This document shows, piece by piece, positions 12,035-21,272 of a stretch of DNA of 64,000 nucleotides; position 1 is the stretch's first letter, and the number at the start of each line of letters is the position of its first letter. The translations under genes were made by a program, and so were the position numbers. The stretch is taken from the NCBI RefSeq assembly GCF_022374895.2, contig NZ_CP092423.2:4712001-4776000 (forward strand). The letters run 5' to 3'. This stretch comes from Mycobacterium lentiflavum (GTDB lineage Bacteria; Actinomycetota; Actinomycetes; Mycobacteriales; Mycobacteriaceae). The notes beneath the pieces are model-generated. The model had not been told where the DNA came from and ran no database searches. It worked only from the letters and a program-made list of their open reading frames with translations.

Positions 12035-13228
12035 GTGGTCGATTTTGGCGCGCTGCCGCCGGAGATCAACTCCACCAGGATGTATGCCGGGCCCGGCCCG
12101 TTGTCGTTGTCTGCCGCCGCGACGGCCTGGGACAACCTCGCCGCGGAGCTGCATTTCGTCGCGAGCTCGTACCGGACGGTGATTGCCGGCCTGACCACCG
12201 GACGGTGGATGGGGCCGTCGTCGCTGTCCATGGCATCCGCCTTCGGTCCTTACGTGGCATGGACGACGGGGGCAGCCGCGCGGGCCGCCGAGGCGGCGGG
12301 CCAAGCCAGACTTGCCGTGGAGGCTTACGAGGCCGCGTTCGCGATGACCGTCCCACCTCCGGTGGTGTTCGCTAACCGCGCCCAACTCGCAACGCTGACC
12401 GCCACCAACTACTTCGGCCAGAACTCGCCGGCGATCGCGGCTAACGAAGCCCAGTACGGCGAGATGTGGGCGCAGGACGCCGCGGCGATGTACCAATACG
12501 CCGCGAACTCCGCGATCGCGACCGACGTAACACCCTTCACCGACGCACCACAAGTGACGGATACGAACGGGTTGACCTCCCAAGAGGTCGCGGTCGCCAA
12601 GGCTACTGGCCTCTCGGCAGGCGATCAGGCGGCGATGCAGAGCCTGGTGCAGACGGTGCCCTCGACCCTGGACGCGATGTCGACGCCGGTCAGCTTCGCG
12701 TCCACGAGTCTGCTCGGGGACACGGCCTCGGGATTGGCCGGCTTGGGGCTCGACCCGACAACCGTTTCCACGCTCAGCAACGTCGCGGCCATCTGGATCA
12801 TGGCCGTGCCTACTCCGCTGTATGCGCTGTCCAGCCTCTTTGGCATCGCCCAGAGCAGCCAAGCCATGGGGATGGCCACTGTCCCCATCGGCGCCGACGC
12901 CGCCGCGGCAGGCGTCGGCGCCGCCGAAGCGGCCACTGCCGGCGCGGCCGGGCTGGGTAACGCGGGCGTGCTCGGCACCATGGGCTCGGCAGCCTCCTTG
13001 GGGCCGCTTTCGATTCCGCAGGGTTGGACGAGCGTGATTCCGCCGGCACCGGTCGGCGGCGCCGTGACAGCCCTGCCCGGCGCCGCGGCCGGTGCATCTT
13101 CGATGCCAAGCATGTTGGGCGGAGTGCCATTGCGGGCTCCGGGCAGCGGCGCAGGCCCCACCCCCGGGCCGCGCTACGGCTTGGTCCCCACCGTCATGGC
13201 ACAGCCACCGTCCGCCGGGTACGGATAA
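12035..13228 (+). CDS. PPE-family protein, SVP-like
   Basis: 397 residues. The N-terminal PPE domain (about 1-180) opens [19 protein letters not shown] and has the WxG-type bend GRWMGPSS near residue 58 and the helix pair ending MYQYAANSA. The C-terminal half contains LSIPQGW, a variant of the SVPxxW motif that defines the PPE-SVP subfamily, and ends [19 protein letters not shown] proteins are exported by ESX systems, usually with a PE partner; none is next to this one. It lies directly before the polysaccharide genes on the same strand. The start is GTG. Confidence 0.92.
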   Translation: MVDFGALPPEINSTRMYAGPGPLSLSAAATAWDNLAAELHFVASSYRTVIAGLTTGRWMGPSSLSMASAFGPYVAWTTGAAARAAEAAGQARLAVEAYEAAFAMTVPPPVVFANRAQLATLTATNYFGQNSPAIAANEAQYGEMWAQDAAAMYQYAANSAIATDVTPFTDAPQVTDTNGLTSQEVAVAKATGLSAGDQAAMQSLVQTVPSTLDAMSTPVSFASTSLLGDTASGLAGLGLDPTTVSTLSNVAAIWIMAVPTPLYALSSLFGIAQSSQAMGMATVPIGADAAAAGVGAAEAATAGAAGLGNAGVLGTMGSAASLGPLSIPQGWTSVIPPAPVGGAVTALPGAAAGASSMPSMLGGVPLRAPGSGAGPTPGPRYGLVPTVMAQPPSAGYG

Positions 13229-13309
13229 CCGCGCGAGTCTGCGGTGGCCACGCATGCGCAGCGGACGACTATTCGGCCCGAGGAGCGGCTGTCCCGAAAG
13301 GAGACATAA

Positions 13310-14026
13310 GTGAAGTATTCGCCTACGCGCATCGCGGGGGTCACGATCGTCGACATCGAACCCACCAGCGATCATCGCGGGTTCGTCTCGCAGTCCTTCT
13401 CCGCCCAGGAATTCGCCGAAATCGGGCTGATGGGCGATGTGGTGCAGACGGAAATATTGTTCAACCACACCCGGGGCACGGTGCGCGGCCTACACCGTCA
13501 GCCACCACCGTCCACCGAGGCGAGGCTCATTCGCTGCACTCGCGGTGCGATCGCCGAAGTCGTGGTGGACTTGCGTCCTGAGTCGCCCAGCTACGGCGAT
13601 CACGTCATTGTGGAGTTGAGCGCCGACAACCACCGGGCGCTGTTCGTCCCGCCTCATTTCGCGCACGGATTCCAGACCCTGCGGGACAAGACCGAAGTAA
13701 GCATCCAGATCAGCGGCGCCCAGGCGCCCTCCGGCGCAGAGGGCTTTCGGTTCAGCGAACCGGAGTTCGGAATCAAATGGCCGCTGCCGGTCACGGTGAT
13801 CTCCGAAGCGGACGCCAGCTGGCCGAAATTGGCGCCCGCCGGAAAAGACGTCGTCGTCAAGGTGGATGTCGACCGGCTGTTGGCCGAACGGTCGACGTGC
13901 GATCCCCCCGCTATCATGGCGCGCCCCGTGCGCTGGCCCGTTCACCTCAGCGAATACGGCTCGCCATCCGGAACGCGGTTCGCTATGGACGACCTTCGAC
14001 ATCACCACGAAACCGGGTCGGCGTAG
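13310..14026 (+). CDS. dTDP-4-dehydrorhamnose 3,5-epimerase-like protein
   Basis: 238-residue cupin-type RmlC relative. Conserved marks are DHRGFVSQSF, the catalytic-His region GTVRGLHRQPP, CTRGAIAEVVVDLRPESPSYG and VPPHFAHGFQTL. Typical RmlC proteins end near residue 200; this one has an extra tail of about 35 residues. A strong AAAGGAG site precedes the GTG start. It probably makes or modifies a deoxysugar for the polysaccharide made by the following genes. Since mycobacteria carry a separate essential rmlC for cell-wall rhamnose, this copy is likely specialised. Confidence 0.85.
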   Translation: MKYSPTRIAGVTIVDIEPTSDHRGFVSQSFSAQEFAEIGLMGDVVQTEILFNHTRGTVRGLHRQPPPSTEARLIRCTRGAIAEVVVDLRPESPSYGDHVIVELSADNHRALFVPPHFAHGFQTLRDKTEVSIQISGAQAPSGAEGFRFSEPEFGIKWPLPVTVISEADASWPKLAPAGKDVVVKVDVDRLLAERSTCDPPAIMARPVRWPVHLSEYGSPSGTRFAMDDLRHHHETGSA

Positions 14027-14055
14027 CCATTTTTCAGTACCAGCCGACCGGCAGC

Positions 14056-15528
14056 GTGTCTGAAGCCGCGCTTACCTTGCCAACCACCGGTGGCCGCAAC
14101 CTCCGTCGGTGGCAAAAGAAGTATGCGATCCGCGTGCGGGTCACCGACGCGTTGATCGTCACCGGCTCGGTGATGCTGGCGCAGTTGATCCGGTTCGGGG
14201 GTTCGCCATCGGCCTCCGGTTACGACGGCGCTGTGATGACGCTGTTCTCGGTTGTCTTCGCGCTGCTCTGGCTCTCGTCGCTCGAAATCTTTCAAACCCG
14301 CTCGACGCGCGTCATCGGTGGTGGCCTCGACGAATACCGTCGCGTGGCCCACGCGTCGTTCCAGACGTTCGGGATCATCGCGATCATCACGCTGCTGGCC
14401 AAGATCGAACTCGCCCGCGGGTACCTCGCCGTCGCGCTTCCGGTCGGCACGCTGGGATTGCTGGTCAGCCGCAACATGTGGCGCCGGTATGTCGGCCGCA
14501 AGCGCGCGCAGGGTGCTTACCAGACCAGAGTGCTGGCGATCGGGGACCGATCCGGTGTCGAGCACCTCGCCCGGGAACTGCTGCGTAACCCGAAAGACGG
14601 CTACGCCATGGTCGGCGTCTGCATTCCGGGATACGGACTGCCGCACGGCGAGACGCTCGAGGTCAGCGGCCAGGAGATCCCCATTCTCGGCGACGACACT
14701 CATGCGGCGGCCGGGATCTCCGCTTGTGGAGCGGACACCGTGGCGGTGGCCCGCACGGAGCAATTCGGGGAACAGCGCATCCGAGAACTGATGTGGCAGT
14801 TGGAAACCATGGATATCGACCTGGTGGTGTCGCCGGGGGTCATGGACGTCGCCAATGCACGATTGGCGCTGCGGCCTTACGCGGGCTTTCCGCTGCTGCA
14901 CGTGGAAAAACCCCAATATGAAGAGACCAACCGCTTTCAGAAGCGAGCCTTCGACTTCTGTTTCGCGCTGGCCGCCATCGTCGTCACATTTCCGGTCATG
15001 CTCGTGTGCGCCGTCGCCATCAGGCTGACGAGCAAGGGGCCGGTCTTCTACCGAGCCGAGCGCATCGGCCTCGATGGCAAGCCATTCACGATGCTCAAAT
15101 TCCGCACCATGGTCGACGGTGCCGACCAACAGGTCGAGGATCTGCTGGCGCGCAACGACAGCGCCGGGGGCGTGTTGTTCAAGATGCGCGAGGATCCCCG
15201 CATCACACGTGTCGGCAAGGTGCTGCGCAAGCTCAGCATCGATGAGTTGCCGCAATTCATCAACGTGCTCAAGCAGGACATGAGCGTCGTCGGCCCACGG
15301 CCGCCGCTGCGGCGCGAGGTGGACACCTATGACGTCGAAGCGCGGCGCCGGTTGCTGGTGAAGCCGGGCGTCACCGGATTGTGGCAAGTCAGCGGCCGTT
15401 CAGACCTTTCCTGGGAAGATTCGGTCCGGTTGGATCTGTCCTATGTCGATAACTGGTCGATGGCCGGCGATCTGATGATCGTCGCCAAGACCATCAAGGT
15501 CGTCCTGGTAGGCGACGGAGCCTACTGA
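14056..15528 (+). CDS. polyprenyl-phosphate sugar-1-phosphate transferase (priming enzyme)
   Basis: About 490 residues. Four or five N-terminal membrane segments (from TDALIVTGSVMLAQLIRF to about residue 135) lead into a CoA-binding-like middle region. The C-terminal bacterial sugar transferase domain has KRAFDFCFALAAI, KFRTMVDGAD, LRKLSIDELPQF, VVGPRPPL and KPGVTGLWQVSGRS. Such WbaP/CpsE-type enzymes load the first sugar phosphate on decaprenyl or undecaprenyl phosphate. The start is uncertain: GTG 14056 is the first reasonable codon after the epimerase gene, but an earlier start overlapping it is possible. Confidence 0.9.
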   Translation: MSEAALTLPTTGGRNLRRWQKKYAIRVRVTDALIVTGSVMLAQLIRFGGSPSASGYDGAVMTLFSVVFALLWLSSLEIFQTRSTRVIGGGLDEYRRVAHASFQTFGIIAIITLLAKIELARGYLAVALPVGTLGLLVSRNMWRRYVGRKRAQGAYQTRVLAIGDRSGVEHLARELLRNPKDGYAMVGVCIPGYGLPHGETLEVSGQEIPILGDDTHAAAGISACGADTVAVARTEQFGEQRIRELMWQLETMDIDLVVSPGVMDVANARLALRPYAGFPLLHVEKPQYEETNRFQKRAFDFCFALAAIVVTFPVMLVCAVAIRLTSKGPVFYRAERIGLDGKPFTMLKFRTMVDGADQQVEDLLARNDSAGGVLFKMREDPRITRVGKVLRKLSIDELPQFINVLKQDMSVVGPRPPLRREVDTYDVEARRRLLVKPGVTGLWQVSGRSDLSWEDSVRLDLSYVDNWSMAGDLMIVAKTIKVVLVGDGAY

Positions 15529-15538
15529 TGAAACAGCG

Positions 15539-17002
15539 ATGACGGAACCGGTCGTCGACCCAGCGGTCACGCCGTCGGTGCCGCTGTCGAAAATTGCGCA
15601 CGCCTACGCGATCCAGCTGATCTGCCGGGCGCTGGGAATGCTGGCGTCGGTCGTCTCGGTCGCGATGACCGCCCGCTACCTGGGTCCCGGACCGTACGGT
15701 CAGCTCACGATCGCGGTCGTCTTCATCGGGATGTGGTCCAGCCTGGCTGATCTCGGCATTGGGACCGTCATCGTCCGCCGGGTGACGTCCGGCCGGGGCG
15801 AGCTCGAGCGGCTCGTTCGGGTCAACAGCGGCCTGTCTGTGCTCTACTGCCTGCCACTCGCGGCGATGGCAGCGCTCACCGGATTGCTGATCTACCACGA
15901 CCGTGACGTGCGCGTGATGCTCGTGGTGCTGTCCGGGCAGTTGCTGTTGATGACGATGACCACTCGGTTCGAGCCGGTCTTCATGGCCACGGTCAAGTTC
16001 TCCGCGGTGGCCATCTCCGACGTGGCCAGCCGGCTCGGCGTGCTGGCGGCGGTCTGCTGGCTGGTGGCCGGCCACGCCGACGTGATCTGGTTCGCGGTGA
16101 TCCAGCTCATCCCGCCGGTCCTGCAGTTGCTGATCCAAGGAACCGCCGCGGCGCGACACGTTTCTCTGCGTCCCATCTTCGCGCCGCGGGAGACGGTGGA
16201 GTTGCTGCGGGAGAGCCTGCCGCTGATGGGCGTCATGGTGGTCGCCCTGGTGTACTGGCGCGCCGACGGCGTCCTGCTGTCGGTACTGAGCACTCATTCC
16301 GAGGTCGGCGTCTACGGGTTGGCCTACACGCTTGCGTTCAACACCGAGGTGCTGGCGATCTTCTTCCTCAAGTCCTCGCTGTCCACAGCCACCGAGCTCT
16401 TCTCCCGCGATGTCCCCGCGTTCGCCCAGTTCCTCGGCCGCAGCGTCGAATTGATGTACTTCATGATGGTGCCGGTCGCGGTGGTCGGCGCACTACTGGC
16501 CCGGCCGTTGATTGGCTTATTCGGTGACCAGGCCTTCGTCGCGCGCGGTACTCCTACCCTGGCACTGCTGTTGGTTGCGGCCGGATTGCGTTGCATCGCA
16601 AGCACTCTCGGACAGGGTCTGTTCGCCTCGCATCAACAACAGTTCTTGTTCCGGGTCTGGATCATCACCCTGGCACTTAACGTGGTGCTGAATCTTGTTC
16701 TGGCCCCGCGGTTCGGCGCTGTCGGTGCCGGTATCGCATTGGTGTGCACGGAGCTGTTCAGCGTGGCGGCCGCCAGCTGGCAACTGCGCCGCAAGTCCGG
16801 CTACCGCGAGCCGCTGGCATTCGTGCTGCGGCTGCTCGTGCCGACCGCGGCCGGCGTCGCGGTGGTGCTGTTACTCCCCCACCTGCACGTGGTGGTGGTG
16901 CTGCTGCTCGCGGCTGCCGTTTACCTGATCGTCAATCTGGCAATCGGGCCCGTGAAATGGTCAATGCTGGCCTCGCTCACCGGAAAAAAGATGCCGGCAT
17001 GA
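15539..17002 (+). CDS. polysaccharide flippase (Wzx-like, MOP superfamily)
   Basis: 487 residues with about 12-14 hydrophobic segments over the full length, starting KIAHAYAIQLICRALGML, and the GPYGQLTIA loop typical of the PST/Wzx family. It should flip lipid-linked repeat units across the plasma membrane. It begins 10 nt after the priming transferase stop, and its own stop overlaps the start of the next gene (ATGA), so the cluster is transcribed together. Substrate specificity cannot be read from sequence. Confidence 0.9.
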   Translation: MTEPVVDPAVTPSVPLSKIAHAYAIQLICRALGMLASVVSVAMTARYLGPGPYGQLTIAVVFIGMWSSLADLGIGTVIVRRVTSGRGELERLVRVNSGLSVLYCLPLAAMAALTGLLIYHDRDVRVMLVVLSGQLLLMTMTTRFEPVFMATVKFSAVAISDVASRLGVLAAVCWLVAGHADVIWFAVIQLIPPVLQLLIQGTAAARHVSLRPIFAPRETVELLRESLPLMGVMVVALVYWRADGVLLSVLSTHSEVGVYGLAYTLAFNTEVLAIFFLKSSLSTATELFSRDVPAFAQFLGRSVELMYFMMVPVAVVGALLARPLIGLFGDQAFVARGTPTLALLLVAAGLRCIASTLGQGLFASHQQQFLFRVWIITLALNVVLNLVLAPRFGAVGAGIALVCTELFSVAAASWQLRRKSGYREPLAFVLRLLVPTAAGVAVVLLLPHLHVVVVLLLAAAVYLIVNLAIGPVKWSMLASLTGKKMPA

Positions 17003-19008
17003 CCCGGGTAAGGGATCGGGCATATCTGAGACGCCCGACCGGTGATGCGGCGCCGCTGCCTTCCGCGCGGTCGCTCGCCGTGCTGATCGTGACCGACAAG
17101 AACCACGGCTCGTTAGAGAAATGTCTTGCCGGCGTCGCCGAGCAACTGCCCGAGCTGCCCGTCTATGTGTACGAGAACAGCGGTGATGGATCTCCCGGTC
17201 GCGAGGAGCTCCTGGTCCGGCACCCCGCGGTCCATTGGGTGCTGGGGTCGGCGCGGCTTGGCGTCGGTGCGGCGTTCAACGCACTGGTGGAGAATGCGCC
17301 GAGCGACGCGGACCTGCTGCTGTTGAGTCCCGCCACGCAGCTACGGGGACCGTTGACGCGCACCCGAGAGCTGCTTCGTCAGTCGCATGTGGCGGCGGTC
17401 TCGCCGATGGCGCATACCAGCGCTGCAACCGATCGGGTCCCATGGGACCACGCGATGCGCCGCCCCACGCTGCTGCGTGCCCTTGTTGGTGCCGCTGGAT
17501 ACTCGAATGCGCTACGCCGAACGCCGATTTCGGCCCGGTACCCGCACCAGCCCACCGAGTCGGACGGCGTCGACGGCTATATCGACAGCGGCTGCCTGGC
17601 GATCAGCCGCGCGGCGTGGAACACGATCGGCGGCTTCGACGAGGAGTTCTTCGGCTACGGCGCCGACGTCGATTGGCAGACGCGCGCCCACGCGGCGGGC
17701 TGGCAGATCCTGCTCGCCGATGAGATCGGCTTCGACACCGCCGATCCGGTGGCGGACTTCGGCGCGCTCGAGACAGACGCGATGCCCGACCTCCCCGACG
17801 ACGAAGGCCGTCGCGACCGCGACTTGACGCGCACCAACACCGCGCTGGTCCTTGAGCACCGGATAAGCGTCCACCATGCGGACGTATACCTGCTCGGAAC
17901 AACGCTTTTGGATCGGATACAGGCCCCGAAGCGAGCGGCCCGCCGGGCAGCGCGGCGCAACCGGGGCAACGGTCTGCCGACGATCGTGATCGTAACCAAT
18001 CGTCTGGTGTTCGGCGGCGCCGAGCGGCAGAAGGCATTGCTGGCAGCCGAATTGGTTCGTCGCGGCTACCCGGTGACCATCGTGTGCGTACAACGGTTCG
18101 GCCCGATGATCGACGAAATTCCACCGAGCGTGCGGGTGGTACGCCAGCCCTGGTGGGCTCCGGTCGTCGACCTGCCCGAAGGTCCGGCGGTGTTGATCAG
18201 TGGCGACACCAACACCGAGACGGGCTTCGGCACACTATGGCGGGCCTCCGGCCGGCAGCGGCGCTGGCTGGTCGCCCCGCATACCCCTCCCGAGGAGCAC
18301 GAGCCGATCTACTCGCGGCCACTAGCGGCCGCGATGTCGCGCTCGGACGGCTTTATCGTTCTGGCGCAACGACATTGGGATATGATCGCTGCACACCATC
18401 GGTTGACCGGGCGGCGCTTCGTGGCGCCCAACGGCGTCCCCTTCGAGGGAAAGCCGACCCAGCGGGTCCGCCCAGCGGATGCCCCGGTGCATTTGGTGAT
18501 GCTTTCGCGGATCGTCGAGCACAAGAAGCCCCACCTCCTGGTCGAGGCACTCGCCGGCCTAACGGAATTGCCTTGGGAGTTATCGATATTCGGCGATGGT
18601 CCCGATCGAGCGGAACTCGAAGCCCGCACCCCCGCGGCGCTACGCGACCGGGTGCATTGGCGCGGCTGGTCACCCGGCCCCGAACATGCGCTGGCCGAGG
18701 CCGATGTGATGTGCCTGCCCAGCCGCCTGGAAGCGTTTCCGTTGGTGATCCTCGAGGCCATGGGGCGAGCCATACCGGTTGTGTCATCGGCGGTCTGCGC
18801 GGTTCCGGAAATGCTGGATTTCGGAAAGGCGGGCTTCCTCGTCGATCCCGTCACGGTGCAGGGCTGGCGAGAACGCTTGGCCAAGATACTGGCCGACCCG
18901 GCCGCGCTGCCCTCGGTCGGATTGCGTGGCTATGAGCGCATGCGCACGCACTACACCGTGGAAGCGATGACCGATGCCTACCTCGACGCGATAGATGCGG
19001 TCCTGTGA
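16999..19008 (+). CDS. two-domain glycosyltransferase (GT2 + GT4 fusion)
   Basis: 669 residues. The N-terminal half (about 30-290) is a GT2 rhamnosyltransferase-like domain: LAVLIVTDKNHGSLEKCL, LGSARLGVGAAFN, and the acceptor-site region DSGCLAISRAAWNTIGGFDEE (shown in parts). The C-terminal half (about 325-669) is GT4: TNRLVFGGAERQKALL, MLSRIVEHKKPHLLVEAL, FGDGPDRAELE and the retaining ExxxxxxxE region LEAFPLVILEAMG. One polypeptide would therefore add two sugars in sequence. The ATG overlaps the flippase stop. The order of transfer and the sugars are unknown. Confidence 0.88.
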   Translation: MTRVRDRAYLRRPTGDAAPLPSARSLAVLIVTDKNHGSLEKCLAGVAEQLPELPVYVYENSGDGSPGREELLVRHPAVHWVLGSARLGVGAAFNALVENAPSDADLLLLSPATQLRGPLTRTRELLRQSHVAAVSPMAHTSAATDRVPWDHAMRRPTLLRALVGAAGYSNALRRTPISARYPHQPTESDGVDGYIDSGCLAISRAAWNTIGGFDEEFFGYGADVDWQTRAHAAGWQILLADEIGFDTADPVADFGALETDAMPDLPDDEGRRDRDLTRTNTALVLEHRISVHHADVYLLGTTLLDRIQAPKRAARRAARRNRGNGLPTIVIVTNRLVFGGAERQKALLAAELVRRGYPVTIVCVQRFGPMIDEIPPSVRVVRQPWWAPVVDLPEGPAVLISGDTNTETGFGTLWRASGRQRRWLVAPHTPPEEHEPIYSRPLAAAMSRSDGFIVLAQRHWDMIAAHHRLTGRRFVAPNGVPFEGKPTQRVRPADAPVHLVMLSRIVEHKKPHLLVEALAGLTELPWELSIFGDGPDRAELEARTPAALRDRVHWRGWSPGPEHALAEADVMCLPSRLEAFPLVILEAMGRAIPVVSSAVCAVPEMLDFGKAGFLVDPVTVQGWRERLAKILADPAALPSVGLRGYERMRTHYTVEAMTDAYLDAIDAVL

Positions 19009-19251
19009 ACGATTGCGACGCTCAGGTGGTGGACCGGCCGCGCAACTCGTATGCGCCACTACACCTTTCAGCAATGACGAAGCAAGTAAAGACGGTTTTG
19101 CCTCGCGCCGACCGCGTACCGGAAGGGAATTAAGATCAGCGACAAGCGGATTCGCGACCTGGAATCGGGCCGCGATGCTCATCGACGACCAGAAGCCCTT
19201 GTGTCCTCGCGCCTTGACAGCATCGGGCCTAATCGGCGTGACTCGGCTGCC

Positions 19252-19257
19252 TACAAT
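19252..19257 (+). promoter_or_regulatory. leaderless-type promoter within the polysaccharide cluster
   Basis: TACAAT ends 6 nt before the ATG of the BcsB-like gene, the spacing of a leaderless mycobacterial transcript. TTGACA at 19214 is too far upstream to be its -35. The 255-bp gap 19009-19263 otherwise shows nothing I can name. It suggests that the second half of the cluster has its own promoter. Confidence 0.45.
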
Positions 19258-19263
19258 GCAGCG

Positions 19264-21216
19264 ATGATACGGAGTCTGCCGCGCCGGCTTGGAGCACTGG
19301 CCGGGGTCATCGCGATGCTTCTCTTGGTGGCGCCGCCCGCAACGGCGGACCCGCCCAGCGTCGGCGGGGCCCTGATCGAGGCTCCGACCATCCCGCTGCC
19401 CAATCTCGGCGCGCAGAGCACGATCGAGTTCTATCCCCACCGTGAGCTTTCCATCACCGGTCTGACGTTTGCGGTGCCCGAGGGACTGACCCCGGCCTCG
19501 TTGAACGCGACGCTCGAAATCCCGGTCAATCTGCGGTTCGGCAATCTGACGGTCACCCAGGACGATCGCACCATCAGCCGGTTGGAGTTGCCGACCAAGG
19601 ACCAGACTCCAATGGTCATTCCTCTTGCCGGAACGAAGGTCACCGGTAATTCGGTCAGCCTCACCCTGACCGCGACGGTCCTTCCGCTGGAAAATTACTG
19701 CTGGGACCCGCTGACCCCGATCCGGCTCGTCAACGGATCGATCACGTTTACCGGCGGCGAAGTCGCACCGAAGACCATCGCCGACTTCCTGCCTCCGGTG
19801 ATCCGCAAACTGACCATCGTCGTGCCGCCGAAGCCGACGCAGCAGGAGACCGACGCGGCGGTACAACTGGCGGCCGCCCTGGAAGACCGCTACGGCGGCC
19901 AGAATCCGCAAGTCGCGGTCGAAGCCCTCTACGACCGCAGCAGCACCGCGGTGGATCCGTCGCTCCCCCTCGAACGGCAGATCATCATCAGAGAGGGCCC
20001 GGAGAAGGGCCTTGCACTGCAGGGCACCACGGGCGTTCCCTCACTGGTGATCTCGGGGACCGGGGACGACCTCACCAACCAGACCCGTCTGCTGACCGAT
20101 CCCTCGGTGAAGTTCGCCGACGGCGTCACCGCGGTGGCCGGACCGCTGCCGAACAAGCAGAAGCTGGCCGCCGATACCACCACGCTTGAACAACTGAATC
20201 AGACCGGGCTCAGCGCGGAGGACCTGTGGCCCGACGTGAGCATCAGCCTGGAACAGACCCGATGGGGCCATTCGCTCGACCACATCCGGGTGCACGTGCT
20301 CGGCTCGCACACACCGCTGCCCAACAATTTCGGCGGCGAAGTGCTCGCGTCGGTCGCCGGGCAGACGGTCAACCGCTGGCCGGCCGAGGCCAACGGCACG
20401 ATCGATCACTGGGTGGACATTCCGGACAAGCTGCTGTCCCGCGCGACCAGCCTGTCGATCAAGGTGCACACCACTGGGGACGCCGGACACTGCGGCGAGT
20501 ACCTCCCGATCACCCTGAAAATCGACCCTAAAACCGAGGTTCAGACCGGCCGTGCCGATCCGCCTATGCCGAAAGGCTTTCCGTCCATCCCGCAGTCTCT
20601 GATGACCCCACGCATTCAAGTCGGCATCACTGACGACGCGTTCAACGACACCGTGCGCGCGGTCCAGATCGTGGTCGGCCTGCAACAGATGTCCGCGGTG
20701 CCCCTGACGACCAAGGTCACCAGCCTCAAGCAAGCGATCGACAGCCACGACCCGGCGGTGCTGATCTCGGCCGGCGCGTGGCCGGTGCAGACGATCCCGC
20801 TGCCGTTCAACGCCGAAAACGGCAACATCACGATCGAGGGTTTGGATTCCGGGGGCGAGTCCGTCTCGCTCACCCTCGATCCCTCGATCCACTTCGGCTC
20901 GCTGCAAACCACATACGACGGTCACCGCTCGATTCTGATCGCCACGTCCAACGCTGCCCCTCAGCAGCTCGATGAATTGCTGCGGTGGCTGGCCGCCGAG
21001 CCGGGCCGCTGGTTCGGGCTCGACGGCCGAGAGGTTATCGACGTGCCCGGCAAAGAACCGATCACGATTGCCAATCCGCCCAGCGACATCGCGGTACCAC
21101 AGCCCAAACACGAGGACGACTACACGTGGTTGTGGTGGATTGGCGGCGCCTGGGTGCTGGCAGTCGCGATCGGGGGCGGCGTGCTCGTGTACCGGGCCCG
21201 ACGAAACTCAGTCTGA
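19264..21216 (+). CDS. exported BcsB-like polysaccharide-export accessory protein
   Basis: 650 residues: a cleavable signal peptide (cut near PATADP), a long beta-rich extracytoplasmic region of two repeated halves, and one C-terminal membrane anchor (WLWWIGGAWVLAVAIGGGVL) with a basic tail. This topology and the repeated NLRF/WPAEANG-type strands resemble BcsB, which guides cellulose through the periplasm beside BcsA. No BcsA-like synthase is in the window, so here it may assist a Wzy-type polymer. The start ATG 19264 follows a TACAAT box by 6 nt. The family call is by fold and topology only. Confidence 0.72.
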   Translation: MIRSLPRRLGALAGVIAMLLLVAPPATADPPSVGGALIEAPTIPLPNLGAQSTIEFYPHRELSITGLTFAVPEGLTPASLNATLEIPVNLRFGNLTVTQDDRTISRLELPTKDQTPMVIPLAGTKVTGNSVSLTLTATVLPLENYCWDPLTPIRLVNGSITFTGGEVAPKTIADFLPPVIRKLTIVVPPKPTQQETDAAVQLAAALEDRYGGQNPQVAVEALYDRSSTAVDPSLPLERQIIIREGPEKGLALQGTTGVPSLVISGTGDDLTNQTRLLTDPSVKFADGVTAVAGPLPNKQKLAADTTTLEQLNQTGLSAEDLWPDVSISLEQTRWGHSLDHIRVHVLGSHTPLPNNFGGEVLASVAGQTVNRWPAEANGTIDHWVDIPDKLLSRATSLSIKVHTTGDAGHCGEYLPITLKIDPKTEVQTGRADPPMPKGFPSIPQSLMTPRIQVGITDDAFNDTVRAVQIVVGLQQMSAVPLTTKVTSLKQAIDSHDPAVLISAGAWPVQTIPLPFNAENGNITIEGLDSGGESVSLTLDPSIHFGSLQTTYDGHRSILIATSNAAPQQLDELLRWLAAEPGRWFGLDGREVIDVPGKEPITIANPPSDIAVPQPKHEDDYTWLWWIGGAWVLAVAIGGGVLVYRARRNSV

Positions 21217-21272
21217 ATCGGCGCGCTTTTAGCTAGAGAGTGCCCGGGTAGGGCATAGAGAGGTATCACCCG

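Noticed and set aside
11987-15387. Long antisense frames over the PPE and priming-transferase genes
   Set aside because: Composition is His/Arg/Gly-biased with no domain, and they mirror the third-codon GC of the true genes.
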